From contig JAISAD010000025.1 in assembly GCA_031266895.1 (NCBI GenBank), positions 1 to 24,160 of the forward strand: 24,160 nt of DNA. The letters run 5' to 3'. Within the stretch, counting starts at the first letter, position 1. Every line of letters starts with the position of its first letter. The translations under genes were made by a program, and so were the position numbers. A model generated the notes under the pieces. That model was given only the letters and a program-made list of their open reading frames with translations. It made no database searches and was not told the origin of the DNA. Shown in pieces: positions 16,371 to 22,793 of this stretch. Origin of the DNA: Bacteroidales bacterium (GTDB taxonomy: Bacteria > Bacteroidota > Bacteroidia > Bacteroidales > WCHB1-69).

Positions 16371-17177
16371 TCAGGGAAAATGAATTACCATTTTTCCGAT
16401 CATGGTTCCCTTGTCGCTGTTTTGCACAATGGGCACACCATTTACCACATCAGGCTGTTCCAGTAACTTATGCGTATGGCCGCCTATAATCAAATCAATG
16501 CCGCCTGCCGCATTAGCTATATCGGGATCAAAAACCTTTTGAAACAGTTCGGCTTGCTCATAGCCCACATGTGAAAGGCAGATAATAAAGTCGCAATGCT
16601 CAATCTCTTTCAACTGTTTCACCATATTTTGGGCTGTCTCTACAGGATCAAGATATTCCACCGCATTGAGCACGTCCGGAAAACCGTTATAACCTTTCAA
16701 ATTGGTGAGCAACCCGAAAATGCCAATTTTTATCCCTTTCTTTTCTACGACAATATAAGGCTTTATCAGTTTTTCCAATTTTTTGTGCTTAAAATGATAA
16801 TTGGCGCACAATACCGGAAATGTAGCCTTTTTGAGCCGCTTATAGAGTGCTTCCAGACCATTGTCGAACTCATGATTGCCCAGCGAAACAGCATCATATC
16901 CCATTTTATTCATCATTTTCACCTCTACTTTTCCCTTAAAAAGGTTAAAGTAAGAAGTGCCCTGCATAAAATCGCCGGCATCCAGCAATAACAGTTCTGC
17001 TTCTTTATCCCGCTCTTGCTTAACGGCTTCATAGCGAGCCTCATAACCTCCCAGCTTGTTTTTATAGGGTTCAATATGACTGTGCGTATCGTTGGTATGC
17101 AAAATTACCAAATCTGTTTGTGCTTTGAGGAAGAATGGAGTAAGAAAAAAGATAAGAAGAATGTGGATTCTTTTCAT
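16371..17177 (-). CDS. Exported metallophosphatase, catalytic half of a split 5'-nucleotidase
   Basis: 268 residues with an N-terminal signal peptide (MKRIHILLIFFLTPFFLKAQ). It is a calcineurin-like metallophosphoesterase of the UshA/5'-nucleotidase type. Dimetal-site motifs are all present: HTNDTH (residues 27-32), DAGDF with Asp66, GNHE (100-103), SHVG (202-205) and GGHTH (232-236). UshA-type enzymes carry a substrate-binding C-terminal domain in the same chain, which is missing here; that domain is encoded as a separate protein just upstream, 21 bases away. It probably dephosphorylates nucleotides in the periplasm with that partner. The order catalytic-last is the reverse of the fused enzyme. 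The ATG at 17177 is preceded by a TAATTAATAAAAC leader. Confidence 0.88.
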   Translation of the reverse strand: MKRIHILLIFFLTPFFLKAQTDLVILHTNDTHSHIEPYKNKLGGYEARYEAVKQERDKEAELLLLDAGDFMQGTSYFNLFKGKVEVKMMNKMGYDAVSLGNHEFDNGLEALYKRLKKATFPVLCANYHFKHKKLEKLIKPYIVVEKKGIKIGIFGLLTNLKGYNGFPDVLNAVEYLDPVETAQNMVKQLKEIEHCDFIICLSHVGYEQAELFQKVFDPDIANAAGGIDLIIGGHTHKLLEQPDVVNGVPIVQNSDKGTMIGKMVIHFP

Positions 17178-17198
17178 GTTTTATTAATTATTTGTAGA

Positions 17199-17960
17199 TT
17201 ATTCAATCACGGCTCTATCGTCAAGTTGTTTGGATAATTTCATTCCTGCAGCTGTCAGATTTTTAATATGGTCAATAATTAGCTCGCGAAGAATGAGTTT
17301 AGTTGTTATAACATTTTTGTCTTTAATATTTTGAGAATTGGGGATAATATTATCGCCACCATTGCGAATAAAATCTACCGTTGCGAGTCTGTAATTCTTA
17401 TTAGGATCAAGTGGTGCGCCATTTACCCAGATTTGCGCCGGTTTATGCTCTTTGTAATTGATTTTAGCATGAGAATAAGGTTGATTTCGAGTAGAGGTAA
17501 ATTGGGAAAATATTTCTTGTAATGTACTTCCCTTCAATTCGATAATACATAAATAATTATCGAATGGAGAAATAACATAAATTTTGCCTATTGTAATGGG
17601 ACCTTGTAGCAGGCTGTCTCGAATACCTCCAAAATTGAGCAGCGACAAATCTACCAGCGGCAATTGATGCAGTTCACAATAGCGATTGGTCGCCTCAAAC
17701 AATACATCAGTGCAGAGATTCGACAGCGGACTTTGTGGTGGCTGCGACTTCAAAATTTCTTCCGCTTCTCCTATTACAATTGACATCTCCCTGTCATGCA
17801 ATTTTTTATAGGGTTTTAAAATTTTGACCATTGGATTATCAGGTTGATTTCGATAGGTACTGTCAAGCATTATTTTACTGTAAGTAAATGTAAAGCTTTT
17901 CTGCGCCTGCCCGCACACAAGCAATCCGAATATAACAATAAATAATGCGACTTTTTTCAT
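17199..17960 (-). CDS. Exported 5'-nucleotidase C-terminal domain protein
   Basis: 253 residues from the ATG at 17960 (MKKVALFIVIFGLLVCGQAQ, a signal peptide). A longer frame to 17984 adds MCFFLFRI but runs into the terminator stem, so 17960 is preferred. The domain is that of the 5'-nucleotidase C-terminal half, which binds the nucleoside part of the substrate: SPLSNLCTDVLFEAT, NFGGIRDSL (the GGIR substrate Arg), ISPFDNYL (aromatic stacking Phe) and FIRNGGDN near the end. The usual GGDG(Y/F) is GGDN here. The metallophosphatase domain is encoded separately 21 bases downstream. Both carry their own signal peptide and reading frame, so this is a real split, not a frameshift. Confidence 0.85.
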   Translation of the reverse strand: MKKVALFIVIFGLLVCGQAQKSFTFTYSKIMLDSTYRNQPDNPMVKILKPYKKLHDREMSIVIGEAEEILKSQPPQSPLSNLCTDVLFEATNRYCELHQLPLVDLSLLNFGGIRDSLLQGPITIGKIYVISPFDNYLCIIELKGSTLQEIFSQFTSTRNQPYSHAKINYKEHKPAQIWVNGAPLDPNKNYRLATVDFIRNGGDNIIPNSQNIKDKNVITTKLILRELIIDHIKNLTAAGMKLSKQLDDRAVIE

Positions 17961-17970
17961 AATTCTAAAT

Positions 17971-18021
17971 AAAAAAAAGCACAAGAGACATATACAACAA
18001 ATAAAAACATGCCCCTTGTGC
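17971..18021 (-). terminator. Strong intrinsic terminator after the nitroreductase gene
   Basis: On the minus strand a 13-bp stem can form between 18021-18009 and 17991-17979 (GCACAAGGGGCAT with ATGTCTCTTGTGC, two G-T pairs), loop about 17 bases, immediately followed by eight T (17978-17971). It lies 13 bases after the nitroreductase stop and only 10 bases before the next ATG at 17960. The loop contains TTTATTTG (18005-17998), one mismatch from TAnnTTTG, a possible -7 element for the downstream genes, with a TTG about 22 bases further upstream. Confidence 0.75.
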
Positions 18022-18034
18022 CATCACCAATTAA

Positions 18035-18649
18035 TTATTTCGGAAATCCTATCGGTTGTCCTAAAATAGGTTTTCCGTTGATTTTCAACAGTTTTGTAAT
18101 AGCTTCCCGATCAATCATGCCAATTGCTACAGTGTGCAATTTTTGGGAAGCGCAGAAAAGATACACATTCTGGCTCACATTGCCGCAGTCGGTTGCGCCG
18201 TAAAATGTGCGACACTCTTCGTCGCAATCCATTTTATCATAGTTGGCCACATACACCAAAATTACCGGCGCTTTTTGAGCAAACTCCTGTTTAGCAGACT
18301 CCTTGCGGTAATCGCCGGCCACAATCAGCTTCAATATGTTTTCCTTAGGCATGTAGAGATATACGCCGGATGGAAGATAGAGGTAGATGTCCATTTGTTG
18401 CATATTGCGAGCAGTTGGAGCGGTTCGGCGGCCATCGGGGCGATTAATGCCATTGGCCGCCCATAATAGATTGGATAATAATTGATTGTCCAATTCTTTG
18501 GGCGAAAAATCGCGGTCAGTCTTGCGCAAATTAAGCGCTTCCATGAGGGGCATTCCTCCCGTTTTTTGAGGTTCGGGCAGTTTAATGTCTTGCGCACACA
18601 ATTGAGTGGCAAATAACAAGCTTACAAGCATGATGCTAATTCGTTTCAT
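18035..18649 (-). CDS. Exported nitroreductase-family protein
   Basis: 204 residues with a clear signal peptide (ISIMLVSLLFATQLCAQ). The remainder fits the FMN-dependent nitroreductase/SagB-type fold: LRKTDRDFSPKELDNQLLSNLLWAANGINRPDGRRTAPTARNMQQ, matching the FMN phosphate and substrate region, then VYLYMP, a helical insert, and GATDCGNVSQNVYLFCASQKLHTVAIG, the second FMN-contacting segment. The cysteine-containing CDEEC and DCGN stretch is notable. Export of a flavoprotein is unusual, but signal-bearing members are known in Bacteroidota. Substrate cannot be predicted. It is 23 bases after floA and shares that gene's 14-base leader; a terminator follows it. Confidence 0.82.
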   Translation of the reverse strand: MKRISIMLVSLLFATQLCAQDIKLPEPQKTGGMPLMEALNLRKTDRDFSPKELDNQLLSNLLWAANGINRPDGRRTAPTARNMQQMDIYLYLPSGVYLYMPKENILKLIVAGDYRKESAKQEFAQKAPVILVYVANYDKMDCDEECRTFYGATDCGNVSQNVYLFCASQKLHTVAIGMIDREAITKLLKINGKPILGQPIGFPK

Positions 18650-18672
18650 AGTTTTGTTAATTAAGTTTATTT

Positions 18673-19653
18673 TTATTTATTTTCTTTAGGTTTCGTTTGT
18701 CCGCTTCGGCCGATAGTATCACGCATCTGCGTGTCGGCTTTCAAATTTTCCAGTTTATAATAATCTAGAACGCCAAAATTACCACTTCTGAATGATTCGG
18801 CTAAAGCAAGGGGCACTTCAGCTTCGGCCAAAATCACTTTAGCACGGGCTTCCTGCGCTTTGGCTTTCATCTCTTGTTCGTTGGCCACAGCCATAGCCCG
18901 GCGTTCTTCTGCCTTTGCCTGTGCAATATTTTTATCGGCATTGGCCTGGTCCATTTGCAAAATGGCGCCAATATTTTTACCTACATCCACGTCGGCGATG
19001 TCAATAGAAAGAATTTCAAAAGCCGTACCGGAGTCTAACCCTTTTGATAACACCAACTTAGAAATAGAGTCTGGATTTTCGAGTACATTTTTGTGCGAAT
19101 CGGCTGATCCGATAGCTGTAACAATACCCTCGCCAACACGGGCAATTACGGTCTCTTCGCCTGCACCTCCAACCAGTTGCTTGATGTTGGTGCGCACCGT
19201 TACGCGTGCCTTGGCAATCAACTGAATGCCGTCTTTAGCCACAGCAGCCACAGGAGGCGTGTCAATTACTTTTGGGTTTACGGAAGTTTGGATGGCTTCC
19301 AATACGTTACGACCGGCAAGGTCAATAGCAGTGGCCGCTTTAAAATCAAGCGGAATGTTGGCTTTTCCAGCAGAAATAAGAGCATTTACCACCGGATTAA
19401 TGCGTCCGCCGGCCAAATAGTGTGCTTCCAATTGATCTCGATTGAGTTGCAAACCCGCTTTTGTTCCGGTAATGAGAGCATTGACAATAGTACCGGGGGG
19501 GACTTTACGCCAGCGCATTAAGATTAATTGGACCAGTGATACATGTACTCCGTTTACCAAAGCGGTAAACCATAAGCCAACAGGTATCATCCACAAAAGC
19601 AGGATGAGCAGGAAAAGGCATCCTAGAAAAATAATGATTGTTACAAAGTTCAT
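18673..19653 (-). CDS. floA: Flotillin-like protein FloA
   Basis: 326 residues, the size of bacterial FloA (UPF0365, formerly YqfA), a scaffold of membrane microdomains. A hydrophobic N-terminus (FVTIIIFLGCLFLLILLLWMIPVGLWF) inserts in the membrane, followed by the SPFH core (VPPGTIVNALITGTKAGLQL, LEAHYLAGGRINPVVNALISA, DVGKNIGAILQMDQANADK). A long alanine/glutamate-rich helical region follows (KAEERRAMAVANEQEMKAKAQEARAKV and on), expected to be coiled coil and to mediate oligomers. The NfeD-like gene precedes it by 15 bases, the classic partner arrangement. Position on the cytoplasmic face of the membrane is known for the family. Confidence 0.95.
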   Translation of the reverse strand: MNFVTIIIFLGCLFLLILLLWMIPVGLWFTALVNGVHVSLVQLILMRWRKVPPGTIVNALITGTKAGLQLNRDQLEAHYLAGGRINPVVNALISAGKANIPLDFKAATAIDLAGRNVLEAIQTSVNPKVIDTPPVAAVAKDGIQLIAKARVTVRTNIKQLVGGAGEETVIARVGEGIVTAIGSADSHKNVLENPDSISKLVLSKGLDSGTAFEILSIDIADVDVGKNIGAILQMDQANADKNIAQAKAEERRAMAVANEQEMKAKAQEARAKVILAEAEVPLALAESFRSGNFGVLDYYKLENLKADTQMRDTIGRSGQTKPKENK

Positions 19654-19668
19654 GATTCTTAAGTTTTG

Positions 19669-20136
19669 TTAATTATGAATTAATTTTACAATGATTTTAC
19701 TGCCTTCAATATGAGTAATTTCAATGGGAGTTTGTGGATCTGCAAACCCCAGCGGGGAAGTTACCTCCACGTACTCGTCGCCAAATTGGGCTTTGCCGGC
19801 AGGAGCAAGCCTGGAAATAGTTACTCCCCGCATGCCTACTGCAATCTTGGATGCATCTATTTCATTCATTTTACTGTCAATTTCCGTATTGAGCACCAGC
19901 CGTTTCCATGTTTTGGAGCGCAATGTAAGCACTATGGCCAAAACAGTCAGCGCAATAGTAGCAAACAGCACAATATTGCCGGCTATTACTCCATAAAGTA
20001 CGTAGCTCATAATAATGCCGGCCAGAATAAAACAGCCGCCAATGATGCTGACAAATGCGCCCGGGATAACCAGAAAATCCAGTATCAGCGCCACAATGCC
20101 AATTACAATGAGTATTAAAATGCCAATCCAATTCAT
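19669..20136 (-). CDS. NfeD-like membrane protein (short form)
   Basis: 155 residues. The first ~75 are hydrophobic, with three or four membrane segments (IGILILIVIGIVALILDFLVIPG, FVSIIGGCFILAGIIMSYVLYGV, GNIVLFATIALTVLAIVLTL). The last ~70 form the soluble OB-fold typical of NfeD (VGMRGVTISRLAPAGKAQFGDEYVEVTSPLGFADPQTPIEI). No ClpP-like protease domain is present, so this is the short type. NfeD proteins are encoded with flotillin-type proteins; here floA starts 15 bases downstream. The pair most likely acts in membrane microdomains. Confidence 0.9.
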   Translation of the reverse strand: MNWIGILILIVIGIVALILDFLVIPGAFVSIIGGCFILAGIIMSYVLYGVIAGNIVLFATIALTVLAIVLTLRSKTWKRLVLNTEIDSKMNEIDASKIAVGMRGVTISRLAPAGKAQFGDEYVEVTSPLGFADPQTPIEITHIEGSKIIVKLIHN

Positions 20137-20163
20137 ATTTCTGTTTTCTTACATTTCTTGATA

Positions 20164-21480
20164 TTAACTCTTTCTTTCTTCTATCTTCACAATATAATAA
20201 TTTTTCTTTCCTTTCTGCACTACAATATATTTTTCATTGATTAATAGAGAATTATCCACTATTAACGTATCGATTACCCTGTTTTTGTTGATAGATATGC
20301 CGTTATCTTTTAACATGCGGCGCGCTTCTCCTTTAGAGGAAAAAATATGGGTACAGTCGCTCAAAAAATCAACCACAGGAATACCTTCTGCAAGGCGTTC
20401 CTGTGATAAGCTGCACTGAGGTACGCCATCAAAGAGTGATAAAAATAGTTTTTCAGGCAGGGAAGCCAAGTTTTCGGCAGTACCTGCGCCAAAGAGTATA
20501 TTGGATGCGCTCACGGCAGCATCATACTCCTCTTGCGAGTGTACTCTAATAGTAATATGTTGCGCCAAAGACTTTTGCAAAATCCTGAGATGTGGGACAG
20601 CATTATGTTCCCGTTCTAAGGCTTCAATCTCTTCTTTTGTAAGGAGGGTAAAAATTCGGATATATTTTTTGCTGTCCTCATCCGGACAATTAAGCCAAAA
20701 TTGATAGAATGTATAGGGCGATGTCTTTTCGGGATCAAGCCAGATATTGCCTTTTTCAGTCTTGCCAAACTTGCTGCCGTCTGCTTTAGTAATCAGCGGG
20801 CAAGTAAGTGCGTAGGCTTCTCCGCCGGTTTTGCGGCGTATCAACTCTGTTCCGGTGGTAATATTGCCCCATTGGTCAGAGCCTCCCATCTGCAATTTGC
20901 ACCCGTTATGCTGATAAAGATAAAGAAAATCGTAACCTTGCAGCAACTGGTATGAAAATTCGGTAAACGACATCCCCACGGAAGAATCGCTGCTCAGTCG
21001 TTTCTTCACTGAATCCTTGGCCATCATGTAATTTACGGTAATATGTTTGCCAATATTGCGGATAAAATCAAGAAAAGAGAACTCTTTCATCCAATCGTAG
21101 TTATTGGCTAACAGGGCAGCATTGGGTGCTTCGGATTCAAAATTCAGAAATTTGGCCAGCTGTTTTTTTATGCATGTTTGATTATGTCGTAAAGTATCCT
21201 CTTCGAGCAATATTCTTTCGGTTGACTTCATTGAAGGGTCGCCAATCATGCCGGTAGCGCCACCAAGCAAGGCTATGGGGCGATGGCCGCAACGCTGAAA
21301 GTGGGTCAGCATCATCACGCCTACCAAGTGTCCTATATGCAATGAATCGGCAGTGGGATCAATGCCCAGATAGGCTGTTGTCATCTCTCGGCTCAACAAC
21401 TCTTCCGTGCCCGGCATAATATCGTGAATCATACCACGCCACTTCAACTCCTCAATAAAATTCTTCTTCTCAGTACTCAT
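20164..21480 (-). CDS. tyrS: Tyrosyl-tRNA synthetase
   Basis: 438 residues, a class I aminoacyl-tRNA synthetase charging tRNA-Tyr. HIGH signature HIGH at residues 48-51 (DPTADSLHIGHLVG), followed by LLGGATGMIGDPS; tyrosine-binding segment FSYQLLQGYDFLYLYQHNGCKLQMGGSDQWGN; KMSKS-type loop KFGKT at residues 237-241; C-terminal S4 RNA-binding domain near ARRMLKDNGISINKNRV. Everything required is present. It starts 9 bases after the small lipoprotein gene, so those two are likely co-transcribed, and the NfeD-like gene follows 27 bases after its stop. Confidence 0.97.
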   Translation of the reverse strand: MSTEKKNFIEELKWRGMIHDIMPGTEELLSREMTTAYLGIDPTADSLHIGHLVGVMMLTHFQRCGHRPIALLGGATGMIGDPSMKSTERILLEEDTLRHNQTCIKKQLAKFLNFESEAPNAALLANNYDWMKEFSFLDFIRNIGKHITVNYMMAKDSVKKRLSSDSSVGMSFTEFSYQLLQGYDFLYLYQHNGCKLQMGGSDQWGNITTGTELIRRKTGGEAYALTCPLITKADGSKFGKTEKGNIWLDPEKTSPYTFYQFWLNCPDEDSKKYIRIFTLLTKEEIEALEREHNAVPHLRILQKSLAQHITIRVHSQEEYDAAVSASNILFGAGTAENLASLPEKLFLSLFDGVPQCSLSQERLAEGIPVVDFLSDCTHIFSSKGEARRMLKDNGISINKNRVIDTLIVDNSLLINEKYIVVQKGKKNYYIVKIEERKS

Positions 21481-21489
21481 TTTTTCTTT

Positions 21490-21879
21490 TTATCTATCGG
21501 TATAGGGAAATTTAGCCAGCCAGCGTTCCCCTTCTTTCACCATCAATACACGGGTTGAGTCTAATTTGTTGTCTATGTAAAATTTACAAAATAGTACTGC
21601 GGTACTGTCGGTTACATGTTCGTTTTGCAAGGATTTGATTCGCAGATTTGCATTTTCAATTCGATTTACTTCCACTGTATCCATTGCCTGCTTAAAATAT
21701 TGATTGAGCAGAACAAGCATCTCTTTTGTTTCGGTGGTAGCATATTGCTGTGCCTTATAAAAATCGCCGGCGAGGTAAGCATGGAGAAACCTGCGGCACG
21801 ATTGCTTGGGAGTATCCCGGCATGCTGTTAGCAACAGTACCAGTGTAAGGAACAGAATAGACGAGTATTTCAAATTCAT
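21490..21879 (-). CDS. Small lipoprotein, DUF4878-like
   Basis: 129 residues with a lipoprotein signal peptide (ILFLTLVLLLTAC, Cys20). The mature part resembles the NTF2-like DUF4878 pattern: SCRRFLHAYLAGDFYKAQQYATTETKEML, a central helical linker, then two strands (STAVLFCKFYIDNKLDSTRVLMVKEGERWLAKF). Such proteins are of unknown function, probably periplasmic-facing. It is the first gene of the leftward block, behind a -7 element at 21902-21909, and tyrS follows 9 bases downstream. Confidence 0.75.
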   Translation of the reverse strand: MNLKYSSILFLTLVLLLTACRDTPKQSCRRFLHAYLAGDFYKAQQYATTETKEMLVLLNQYFKQAMDTVEVNRIENANLRIKSLQNEHVTDSTAVLFCKFYIDNKLDSTRVLMVKEGERWLAKFPYTDR

Positions 21880-21901
21880 ACTTCATTAGTATTTTGGCTT
21901 G

Positions 21902-21909
21902 CAAAAGTA
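21902..21909 (-). promoter_or_regulatory. Bacteroidota -7 promoter element for the lipoprotein-tyrS block
   Basis: Read on the minus strand, TACTTTTG matches TAnnTTTG and lies 22 bases before the start codon at 21879. A good -33 TTTG was not found upstream. Confidence 0.55.
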
Positions 21910-22054
21910 CATAAAAATTTTTAATATCCATAACATGGTGTGATTTGGGAAAAATATCTTTTGAAAGCACAAATATCCGATCCCCAAATATAGAATTATG
22001 CCAGTACGTAAAATATGGAAATAATTAAATATTCGCTTCCCGATACCCGTTATT

Positions 22055-22072
22055 TTTCACTTTCGTGTGAAA
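22055..22072. repeat. Small 6-bp hairpin upstream of lolA
   Basis: TTTCAC (22055-22060) and GTGAAA (22067-22072) pair perfectly with a 6-base loop, about 30 bases before the lolA -7 element. It could be an operator, but the size makes chance plausible. Confidence 0.3.
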
Positions 22073-22102
22073 CAGTAAGTTTCAAATTTCAATTATATTT
22101 TG

Positions 22103-22110
22103 TATTTTTG
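22103..22110 (+). promoter_or_regulatory. Bacteroidota promoter for lolA-tamL
   Basis: TATTTTTG at 22103-22110 matches TAnnTTTG, 29 bases before the lolA ATG. GTTTC at 22079-22083 lies 19 bases upstream, one mismatch from a -33 TTTG, so both elements are near the expected spacing. Confidence 0.65.
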
Positions 22111-22139
22111 CAGTTCATTAGCAGTAAAATTATAATGTA

Positions 22140-22790
22140 ATGAAAAATCTGTTTTGGTTGCTTTTCATTTTCTTTCCGGGAATGTTTTTGACAGCGCAAA
22201 CACCTAAGAATGTAGATGGTGGCGCTGTTAAGACGCTTAATGATGTATCGAAAAAATATGCCGAATTTTCGACCATACAATTTGATTTTACCTACAAAAG
22301 AGAGAAAAATACCAAAACTTTGGAAACTTTTAAGGGGAAACTGTTCCTAAAAGGCACAAGTTATCAAACTGCTCACAACGATCAGCAATTTTATTGCGAT
22401 GGTGTTACAATATGGAACTATCAGCCTGTTACTAATGAGGTTTCTATTTTCGAGTATGATGAAAATGAGGAACAGTGGCTTAATCCGGCCAAAATGCTTG
22501 CCAATTGGAGCAAATTGTATCGTGCCAAATTAATTCGTGAAGAGTTTGTTAATAATAAAATATTGCTTGTCATTGCTTTAACACCTGTTAAAATACAATC
22601 GTACTATAAAATACAGTTGAAGATAGAGCAGGCTACTAATGAACTTAAAAGTATTGCGATTTATGAAAAGGATAATACAATTCATACTTACATTGTAGAT
22701 AAGATGATAGTGAATAAACCGCTGGATGATAGCAAGTTTAAGTTTGATGTGAGCCAGTATGCAGGGATTCAAATTAATGATATGCGCTAA
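22140..22790 (+). CDS. lolA: LolA-like outer-membrane lipoprotein carrier
   Basis: 216 residues with a cleavable signal peptide (MKNLFWLLFIFFPGMFLTAQ). LolA is the periplasmic chaperone carrying lipoproteins from the inner to the outer membrane. The fold pattern fits: DVSKKYAEFSTIQFDFTYKRE, FKGKLFLKGTSYQ, FYCDGVTIWNYQPVTNEVSIFEY, then a long helix-linked region and KSIAIYEKDNTIHTYIVDKMIVNKPLDDSKFKFD, typical of the LolA half-barrel closing. Sequence identity within LolA is low, so the family call rests on the strand pattern and position. It is followed after 3 bases by a TamL-like gene, so both serve outer-membrane building. Confidence 0.85.
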   Translation: MKNLFWLLFIFFPGMFLTAQTPKNVDGGAVKTLNDVSKKYAEFSTIQFDFTYKREKNTKTLETFKGKLFLKGTSYQTAHNDQQFYCDGVTIWNYQPVTNEVSIFEYDENEEQWLNPAKMLANWSKLYRAKLIREEFVNNKILLVIALTPVKIQSYYKIQLKIEQATNELKSIAIYEKDNTIHTYIVDKMIVNKPLDDSKFKFDVSQYAGIQINDMR

Positions 22791-22793
22791 GGG

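Noticed and set aside
16371..17960. Frameshifted 5'-nucleotidase pseudogene
   Set aside because: Each half has its own start codon and signal peptide and the domains are in reversed order, which a frameshift cannot produce.
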